Part shown: positions 1 to 5,033 of the stretch, in pieces
Layout of the letters: every line of letters starts with the position of its first letter
Numbering within the stretch: position 1 is the stretch's first letter
Source: an uncultured Flavobacteriales bacterium
GTDB taxonomy: Bacteria > Bacteroidota > Bacteroidia > Flavobacteriales_E > Vicingaceae
Reading direction: 5' to 3'
Assembly (NCBI GenBank): GCA_937925525.1
Contig: CALALS010000276.1
Location: 1-7,198, forward strand
DNA length: 7,198 nt
Program-made: the position numbers and the translations under genes
The notes under the pieces: generated by a model
The model's database searches: none
Told to the model about the DNA's origin: nothing
The model's input: the letters and a program-made list of their open reading frames with translations, nothing else

Positions 1-58
1 AATTAGTTTATCTTTAGGCAACTATTTAAAATTCTTTTACGTTATATTTTAAAATTTT

Positions 59-619
59 ATGATGAAAAAAATTGCAATCTCATTTTCTGCTTTAGCTCTT
101 ATCGGACTTATTTCTTTAGCATTTATTAATAACCAAAAAGGTGCTTCTGAAGGAATAAACATTGGCGACAAAGCTCCAGAATTAAAATTCACCAACCCTG
201 AAGGTAAAGAAATGGCTCTTTCTGATTTAAAAGGAAAAATGGTTTTGATTGATTTTTGGGCATCTTGGTGCGGACCATGCAGAAGAGAAAACCCGAATGT
301 AGTTGCTGCTTACAACAAATACAAATCAGCAAAATTTAAAAATGCCAAAGGCTTTGAAGTGTTTAGTGTTTCATTAGACAATAACAAAGGTGCTTGGGTA
401 AACGCCATTAAAAAAGACGGTTTGGTGTGGGATTACCACATTAGCGACCTTAAAGGTTGGGGAAGTGCGCTAAGTGCAAAATATAAAGTGAACTCCATCC
501 CTGCTACCTTTTTAATTGATGCCAACGGAATTATAGTAGCAAGGAGTCAGCCCAACACATTAGATTTAAGAGGACAAAACCTACACATGGAGTTAGACAA
601 GCATGTGAAAAGTTTGTAA
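59..619 (+). CDS. TlpA/ResA-like periplasmic thioredoxin
   Basis: A 186-residue thioredoxin-fold protein, probably an extracytoplasmic thiol-disulfide oxidoreductase. The N-terminus (MKK, then a hydrophobic stretch at about residues 5-23) is an uncleaved anchor or a Sec signal peptide with no lipobox, so the domain should face the periplasm. Residues 33-60 carry the AhpC/TSA-TlpA style lead-in (GDKAPEL, then a short strand and LSDLKGK). The redox motif is WCGPC at 70-74 inside FWASWCGPC, and the cis-proline is P148 in SIPATFLID. All catalytic elements are present and the length is normal for the family. Two ATG codons lie in tandem at 59 and 62, so the true start could be either. The 58 bases upstream hold only imperfect -7 look-alikes and no paired -33. 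The gene runs convergent to paaD with 27 nt between stops, so it is not part of the paa operon. The natural substrate (cytochrome c maturation, general disulfide reduction) cannot be told from the sequence. Confidence 0.9.
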   Translation: MMKKIAISFSALALIGLISLAFINNQKGASEGINIGDKAPELKFTNPEGKEMALSDLKGKMVLIDFWASWCGPCRRENPNVVAAYNKYKSAKFKNAKGFEVFSVSLDNNKGAWVNAIKKDGLVWDYHISDLKGWGSALSAKYKVNSIPATFLIDANGIIVARSQPNTLDLRGQNLHMELDKHVKSL

Positions 620-646
620 TAATTAGGGCTGGTTTTTATTAAAACT

Positions 647-1141
647 CTAAATACACTTAAAGTGGTCGAAAGGCTCTTTACAATCATTGCACTGGTATAG
701 CGCCTTGCAGGCAGTAGAACCAAACTGGCTTTTCATTTCGGTGTTTTTTGAGTGGCAATAGGGACACTCTACTTCTTTTTGAATTCCGGTTAACGAAGAT
801 TTATCTACTGTAGTTTTTGCGGGAGGAGCAATTCCAAATTCTTTCAGTTTTTTTAGACCATTTTCAGAAATCCAATCTGTTGTCCATGCGGGAGAAAGAA
901 CAGTTTTTACTTCTACGTTTTCAATGTTATGCTCAAGTAATTTACTTCTAATGTCATCTTCAATTACTTTCATTGCCGGGCAACCCGTGTAAGTTGGAGT
1001 AATAATAACCTCTAATTTTTCTCCAATATTTACATCTCTCACAACCCCTAAATCTACCACAGATAGAACAGGAATTTCAGGGTCTTTAACTTCTTCTAAT
1101 AAATCAAATATATCTTGTTTGGAAAAATTCATGCTTACCAT
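647..1141 (-). CDS. paaD: PaaD, phenylacetyl-CoA epoxidase maturation protein
   Basis: A 164-residue PaaD (older name PaaJ) protein. The N-terminal half is a MIP18/DUF59 domain with DPEIP at 20-24 and the loop TPTYTGCPA at 48-56, including conserved C54. The C-terminal third is a zinc-ribbon-like module: CPYC at 126-129, FGSTACKALYQC at 140-151 with C151 and C154, and a final HFKC at 160-163. Family knowledge ties PaaD to assembly or repair of the Fe-S cluster needed by the epoxidase, most likely in PaaE; it is not a catalytic subunit. The length matches other PaaD proteins. The ATG at 1141 overlaps the paaC stop by 7 nt (ATGGTAA), suggesting translational coupling. A second in-frame ATG at 1132 would start 2 nt after that stop and is nearly as plausible. 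This is the last gene of the minus-strand operon. No strong terminator follows; only a weak A/T hairpin lies at 632-645. Confidence 0.95.
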   Translation of the reverse strand: MVSMNFSKQDIFDLLEEVKDPEIPVLSVVDLGVVRDVNIGEKLEVIITPTYTGCPAMKVIEDDIRSKLLEHNIENVEVKTVLSPAWTTDWISENGLKKLKEFGIAPPAKTTVDKSSLTGIQKEVECPYCHSKNTEMKSQFGSTACKALYQCNDCKEPFDHFKCI

Positions 1142-1881
1142 TCACAGCCGGGATAAGCTCTCTGCATGTATTGCATTTCAGAAAGAATAAAGCCCAAATG
1201 TTCTGTATGCCTTCCTTGTCTTCCCCCTTTCTGCATCCAATCATTTTCAGGTATTTGTAGCTTTGCCTGAGCAAAAACTTCACTCACTTTTGCATCCCAA
1301 ATTGGTTTGATTTTATTTACATCAACAGCTATTCCCTCATTTACAAGCTTAGTATCTACCTCATCAGCATAAAAAAATTCACCGGTAAACATCCACAAAT
1401 CTTCTAGTGCTGTCTCAAGTCGTTGATGACTTTCATCTGTTCCGTCACCTAATCGAATTACCCAATTTGAACTATGTTGTAAATGATAGGTTGTTTCCTT
1501 AACTGCTTTTAACGCTAATCCAGAAAGTGTTTCGTCTTTACTGTTTTGTAATTCTTTAAAAAAAGGTAACCGAAAGGCATCAAAGAAAAATTGACGAAGT
1601 ATTGTTTGTGCAAAATCTCCGTTGGGTTGTTCTACCAATAACACATTTTTATAATCCCTCTCTTCTCTTAAAAAGGCCACTTCATCCTCTTTTTTATTAG
1701 TAAGCTTTCCGGCATAATCCATTAAAATTCTTGCCTGTCCTAATACATCTAATGCAATATTAGTAAGCGCAATATCTTCTTCCAAAATTGGTCCGTGACC
1801 ACACCACTCTCCAAGCCTTTGTCCAAGAATTAGGCTATCATCACCCATTCTTAAAACATACTCATACAACTCTTTATTCAT
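1135..1881 (-). CDS. paaC: PaaC, structural subunit of phenylacetyl-CoA epoxidase
   Basis: A 248-residue ferritin-like helical protein of the same length as I recall for E. coli PaaC. It pairs with PaaA to form the core of the 1,2-phenylacetyl-CoA epoxidase and is thought to have lost its own diiron site. Recognisable blocks are the N-terminal LGEWCGHGP (23-31) leading into LDVLGQAR (44-51), YHLQHSSNWVIRLGDGT (132-148) and GRHTEHLGFILSEMQ near the C-terminus. The protein is soluble, with no signal peptide. The ATG at 1881 follows the paaB stop after 20 nt, the widest gap in the operon, and the stop overlaps the paaD start. It looks intact. Confidence 0.96.
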   Translation of the reverse strand: MNKELYEYVLRMGDDSLILGQRLGEWCGHGPILEEDIALTNIALDVLGQARILMDYAGKLTNKKEDEVAFLREERDYKNVLLVEQPNGDFAQTILRQFFFDAFRLPFFKELQNSKDETLSGLALKAVKETTYHLQHSSNWVIRLGDGTDESHQRLETALEDLWMFTGEFFYADEVDTKLVNEGIAVDVNKIKPIWDAKVSEVFAQAKLQIPENDWMQKGGRQGRHTEHLGFILSEMQYMQRAYPGCEW

Positions 1882-1901
1882 AAAATTTATTTAGCTTTTT
1901 T

Positions 1902-2195
1902 CTACATGTGTCCAACGCCTTCCGGTACTTCATAAAAAGTAGGATGTCTGTAAACTTTATCATCAGATGGTTCAAACATAGGACCTTGTTCTGTAGGATT
2001 TGAGGCATGAACATTTACGCTTTCAGTTACCCAAATACTAATTCCCTCACTTCTTCTTGTGTAAACATCTCTGGCATTTTCAATAGCCATTTTAGCATCT
2101 GCAGCTCTTAAACTGCCAACATGTTTATGACTTAAGCCTTGTTTACTTCTAATAAAGACCTCCCATAAAGGCCACTCTTTTTTAATCTCGCTCAT
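1902..2195 (-). CDS. paaB: PaaB, phenylacetyl-CoA epoxidase small subunit
   Basis: A 97-residue protein that is plainly PaaB: WPLWEVFIRSKQGLSHKHVG (8-27), ENARDVYTRRSEG (39-51) followed by SIWV, and KVYRHPTFYEVPEG (80-93). These blocks are nearly invariant across bacterial PaaB proteins of about 95 residues. PaaB is required for epoxidase activity in characterised systems and bridges or organises PaaAC units, but it has no metal-site residues of its own. The ATG at 2195 lies only 2 nt after the stop of the lipoprotein gene, so its translation is probably coupled to that of the inserted gene rather than directly to paaA as in usual paaAB arrangements. Confidence 0.97.
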   Translation of the reverse strand: MSEIKKEWPLWEVFIRSKQGLSHKHVGSLRAADAKMAIENARDVYTRRSEGISIWVTESVNVHASNPTEQGPMFEPSDDKVYRHPTFYEVPEGVGHM

Positions 2196-2197
2196 GT

Positions 2198-2872
2198 TTA
2201 ATTACTAAGTGTATAATAAATATCTATATCAAAACCGTTTCCGGATAATTTAACTTTTTCATTACTTCCCTCTTTGTAAGCATTTACAGTCCAAGCTTTC
2301 ATTTCTGTATTTGGCAAAGGTAAATCTTCATCTAATAATCTAACACTCCAATCAGAGTATGTAAACTTAAAGAATATGTTTGATTTAGTAACAGGTAAGT
2401 CAGTAGAATCAACATTATCTTGAATATCAAAAGTATAATCAGCAGCAAATATATCGGCTAACTCAGAATTTGTATCATTTATTTTAATTTTTAAATCCGG
2501 TCCGCTACCATTATCCCAGCTTGTAATGTTTGGAATTGAGTTAACTACTATTTTATAGACGTTATAGGATGTAACTGTAACTTGTTTGCTCTCACTTTTT
2601 GACTTTTTCATATTACTTTTATGAGAAGCCTTTAAAGTAATAGTATAACTGCCCTCTTCTTTATATATGTGTGGTGCAGGATCGTATTCTTTGTCTTCTG
2701 ATGAACCATCTCCAAAATCCCAGCGATATTCTTTCATGTTAATTGAAGAATTTCTAGGCTGAACTTTTTCTCCAAAAAAATAACTCTCTTTATCTAATAC
2801 AAACATTGATTCTCTTTCTTTTTTACATGAAAAGAAAATCAATCCAATTGATATGAATAATAATATTCTCAA
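2198..2872 (-). CDS. PKD-domain lipoprotein embedded in the paa operon
   Basis: A 224-residue predicted lipoprotein, not a known Paa protein. From the TTG start the N-terminus is R2 plus a hydrophobic stretch (3-14), then the lipobox-like FFSC with C16 as lipidation site; KKERE follows. A PKD domain covers about 25-100, with WDFGDG at 51-56, HIY at 68-70 and YTITL at 76-80. Residues 103-222 resemble the C2-like module that follows PKD domains in some Bacteroidota lipoproteins: KIVVNSIP (107-114), SWDNGSGPDL (118-127) and an acidic DED at 181-183. That second domain is inference. The start was chosen because TTG directly follows the paaA TAA and gives a full lipoprotein signal. The first in-frame ATG (codon 23) would remove the signal and leave a cytoplasmic PKD protein. 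The stop is 2 nt before paaB, so it should be co-transcribed. Function is unknown; binding or adhesion at the outer membrane is a guess from domain type. Confidence 0.85.
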   Translation of the reverse strand: MRILLFISIGLIFFSCKKERESMFVLDKESYFFGEKVQPRNSSINMKEYRWDFGDGSSEDKEYDPAPHIYKEEGSYTITLKASHKSNMKKSKSESKQVTVTSYNVYKIVVNSIPNITSWDNGSGPDLKIKINDTNSELADIFAADYTFDIQDNVDSTDLPVTKSNIFFKFTYSDWSVRLLDEDLPLPNTEMKAWTVNAYKEGSNEKVKLSGNGFDIDIYYTLSN

Positions 2873-3826
2873 TTATGCTGCTTTTGTTTTTGTCTTTTGC
2901 TTTTCTGCATAAGCCATAGCTGCTTCTCTCACCCACATTCCTTCTTCTTTAGCTTTTTTTCTTGCCTCAATTCTTTGTTTATTACAAGGGCCATTGCCTT
3001 TTATAACATTATAAAATTCTTCCCAATCTATCTCCCCAAAATCATAATGACCTCTTTCTTCATTCCACTTTAAATCCTTATCGGGAATTGTTAATCCTGC
3101 AACTTCAGCTTGTTTAACGGTAGCATCAATAAACATTTGTCTTAAATCATCATTTGTATGTCTTTTTATTCGCCATGCCATTGACTGTTGCGTATTAGGA
3201 GAATCTGCATCTGTTGGGCCAAACATCATTAAAGAAGGCCACCACCATCTATTCAAAGCATCTTGAGCCATTGCTTTTTGTGCAGGAGTTCCATTCGCTA
3301 AAACGGTAATGATTTCATAACCCTGACGCTGATGAAAACTTTCTTCTTTACAAATTTTTACCATTGCTCTGGCATAAGGCCCGTAAGAAGTTTTTTGAAG
3401 TGCAACCTGATTTACAATTGCAGCTCCATCTACTAACCAACCAATAGCGCCAATATCGGCCCATGTAATAGTAGGATAATTAAAAATACTTGAATATTTT
3501 GCTTTACCGGAATGTAAATCATCAATCGTTTCTTCTCTATCTGCCCCTAAAGTTTCACAAGCACTGTAAAGATACAATCCATGTCCTGCTTCGTCTTGAA
3601 CTTTTGCCAATAAGGCAACTTTTCTTCTTAAAGAAGGCGCTCTGGTTATCCAGTTGGCTTCAGGCAACATACCTACCACCTCAGAATGTGCGTGCTGAGA
3701 CATTTGTCTAATAAGAGTTTTACGATACTTTTCAGGCATCCAGTCTCTTGGCTCTATTCGGATATCAGCATCAATTTTAGCTTGAAACTGTTCCTCCATT
3801 TGTTTTACATCATTTTCTACTTGCAT
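2873..3826 (-). CDS. paaA: PaaA, catalytic diiron subunit of phenylacetyl-CoA epoxidase
   Basis: The oxygenase subunit that converts phenylacetyl-CoA to ring-1,2-epoxyphenylacetyl-CoA with O2 and electrons from PaaE. Numbered from the ATG at 3826 (317 aa), the diiron ligands expected from E. coli PaaA are all present: E49 in HAHSEVVG, E79 and H82 in QDEAGH, D133 in WLVDGAA, and E162 and H165 in KEESFH. IEPRDWMPEKYRKTLIRQ precedes them. The C-terminus is Lys/Ala-rich. The start is uncertain. An ATG at 3844 gives six extra codons, but the -7 promoter box (3832-3839) lies inside them, so that start would not be transcribed. The ATG at 3826 begins about 5 nt after the -7 box, so the mRNA would be nearly leaderless. 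The ATG at 3799 (308 aa) gives a short leader and almost exactly the E. coli length. It is the first gene of the minus-strand operon, and its TAA abuts the lipoprotein TTG. Confidence 0.97.
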   Translation of the reverse strand: MQVENDVKQMEEQFQAKIDADIRIEPRDWMPEKYRKTLIRQMSQHAHSEVVGMLPEANWITRAPSLRRKVALLAKVQDEAGHGLYLYSACETLGADREETIDDLHSGKAKYSSIFNYPTITWADIGAIGWLVDGAAIVNQVALQKTSYGPYARAMVKICKEESFHQRQGYEIITVLANGTPAQKAMAQDALNRWWWPSLMMFGPTDADSPNTQQSMAWRIKRHTNDDLRQMFIDATVKQAEVAGLTIPDKDLKWNEERGHYDFGEIDWEEFYNVIKGNGPCNKQRIEARKKAKEEGMWVREAAMAYAEKQKTKTKAA

Positions 3827-3831
3827 AGCTA

Positions 3832-3860
3832 CAAAGTTAAACATTAAAACATAATATCAA
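3832..3860 (-). promoter_or_regulatory. paaA operon promoter (Bacteroidota type)
   Basis: On the minus strand a TTG (3858-3860) is followed after exactly 18 nt by TAACTTTG (3832-3839). This matches the Bacteroidota primary sigma factor consensus of a -33 TTG and a -7 TAnnTTTG. Transcription should begin near 3825-3828, right at the second candidate paaA ATG. The -33 triplet sits in the 17-bp palindrome at 3853-3869, so a bound repressor would block it. Seen: both elements and spacing. Inferred: activity. Confidence 0.75.
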
Positions 3861-3869
3861 GTTGATATT
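3853..3869. promoter_or_regulatory. Perfect 17-bp palindrome, candidate operator
   Basis: AATATCAAGTTGATATT is an uninterrupted inverted repeat with 8-bp arms around a central G. It covers the -33 triplet of the paaA promoter and lies between the divergent paaA and paaE genes, the usual place for a dimeric repressor site. Phenylacetate operons in other bacteria are controlled by phenylacetyl-CoA-responsive repressors (PaaX of the GntR type, PaaR of the TetR type). No regulator gene is in the window, so the cognate protein is unknown. Confidence 0.55.
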
Positions 3870-3898
3870 TGTCATCAAAATTAAAACAATTTGAAAAG

Positions 3899-3928
3899 TT
3901 GAAAAGTTTGCTGATATTGATACTTTTG
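3899..3928 (+). promoter_or_regulatory. paaE promoter (Bacteroidota type)
   Basis: TTG at 3899-3901 and TACTTTTG at 3921-3928 are separated by 19 nt, a full match to the -33 TTG / -7 TAnnTTTG consensus. The expected transcript start near 3933-3935 would leave a leader of about 10 nt before the paaE ATG at 3944. The -7 box is flanked by TTGA (3917-3920) and TCAA (3929-3932), a degenerate inverted repeat that may be a second operator. Confidence 0.75.
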
Positions 3929-3943
3929 TCAAAATTTTAAAAA

Positions 3944-5029
3944 ATGAGTAAATTTCATTCTCTAAAAATAGCTGAAATAAATAAGGAAACTCCTGACTGT
4001 GTATCTATCACTTTTGATGTTCCTAAGGAAATTGAAACAGAATATAAATATATACCGGGACAATACCTCACACTTAAAGCTGTTTTAGGGGGTGAAGAAT
4101 TAAGAAGGTCATACTCTATTTGTTCTGCTCCTTATGAAAATAAACTTACAGTAGCTGTAAAAGAAGTTGCCGGTGGAAAGTTTTCTACTTATGCAAATAA
4201 GGAGTTAGCAATTAATCAAGCCATTGATGTGATGACCCCAATGGGAAACTTCACTCCAAAAATTGATGCTAATAACTCAAAAAACTATGTATTCTTTGCC
4301 GCAGGAAGTGGAATAACTCCTATCATGTCAATTATTAAAACTATTTTAAAAGAAGAACCAAAAAGTAACGTCACTCTTTTTTATGGTAACAAAGGTTTTA
4401 AATCTATTATATTCAGAGAAGAAATTGAAGGGATAAAAAACACTTATTTAAACAGGTTTTCTGTACACCATATTTTAAGCAGAGAAAATATAGGAAGTAA
4501 GCTTTATTCAGGAAGAATTAATACAGACAAATGTAAAGAACTTCAAGAAACGCTGCTTGATTTTTCAACAGTAGATGAAGCCTTTTTATGTGGCCCTGAA
4601 GAAATGATTAAAGAAGTTTCTGACTTTATGAAAAATGCTGGAGTTGATGAATCAAAAATTCACTTTGAATTATTTACTACTTTCTTAGCTAAGGACAAAC
4701 ATCTTTTGGAACAGCCGGGAACTGAAAAAGATAGCAAGAAAGAGGAGTTTGAAAGTATGGTTACTTTAATCATAGATACCGTTGAATATAAATTTCCTTT
4801 ACTATCAAATCACGAAAGCATTTTAGATGCAGCAATAAACAGAGGCGCTGATGTTCCTTACGCTTGCAAAGGCGGTGTTTGTTGTACCTGTAGAGCAAAA
4901 CTCACGGAAGGTGAAGTAGAAATGGATGTTAATTTTGCTTTAGAACCTCATGAAATTGAACAAGGATATGTATTGACTTGCCAATCTCATCCTAAAACAA
5001 AAAGTGTTACTGTAAACTTTGATTTATAA
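3944..5029 (+). CDS. paaE: PaaE, phenylacetyl-CoA epoxidase reductase
   Basis: A 361-residue reductase that carries electrons from NAD(P)H through FAD and a 2Fe-2S cluster to the PaaA diiron site. Domains in order: a ferredoxin-reductase FAD domain at about 1-107 with the flavin motif RSYS (55-58); an NAD(P)-binding domain at about 113-235 with GSGITPI (121-127) and CGPEEM (216-221); a linker rich in Lys, Glu and Ser at about 250-270; and a C-terminal plant-type ferredoxin at about 270-361. Cluster ligands are C308, C313, C316 and C346 (C-X4-C-X2-C-X29-C), so all are present. The order FAD-NAD-ferredoxin and the length fit PaaE. It is divergent from paaA with its own promoter, unlike E. coli, where paaE is the fifth gene of the paaABCDE run. 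It meets the next gene tail to tail with 4 nt between stops and no terminator. A related reductase of another oxygenase is possible, but the neighbours make PaaE by far the best call. Confidence 0.94.
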   Translation: MSKFHSLKIAEINKETPDCVSITFDVPKEIETEYKYIPGQYLTLKAVLGGEELRRSYSICSAPYENKLTVAVKEVAGGKFSTYANKELAINQAIDVMTPMGNFTPKIDANNSKNYVFFAAGSGITPIMSIIKTILKEEPKSNVTLFYGNKGFKSIIFREEIEGIKNTYLNRFSVHHILSRENIGSKLYSGRINTDKCKELQETLLDFSTVDEAFLCGPEEMIKEVSDFMKNAGVDESKIHFELFTTFLAKDKHLLEQPGTEKDSKKEEFESMVTLIIDTVEYKFPLLSNHESILDAAINRGADVPYACKGGVCCTCRAKLTEGEVEMDVNFALEPHEIEQGYVLTCQSHPKTKSVTVNFDL

Positions 5030-5033
5030 CAAT

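Noticed and set aside
9..50. Promoter of the thioredoxin gene (TATCTTTA at 9-16, TATATTTT at 43-50)
   Set aside because: Both miss the final G of TAnnTTTG, and no -33 TTG at a correct distance can be seen; in A/T-rich DNA such near matches are expected.
632..645. GTTTT-TATT-AAAAC hairpin between the tlpA-like and paaD stops
   Set aside because: A 5-bp A/T stem without a G+C-rich part or proper T tract is too weak to call a terminator, though it is the only hairpin in the gap.
2873..2875. Programmed readthrough giving a PaaA-lipoprotein fusion
   Set aside because: The frame allows it, but there is no readthrough signal, and a signal peptide and lipobox directly after the stop argue for a separate protein.
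3490..3711. Plus-strand open frame of 73 codons
   Set aside because: It lies wholly inside paaA on the opposite strand, shows no motif, and paaA is certain, so it is a shadow frame.
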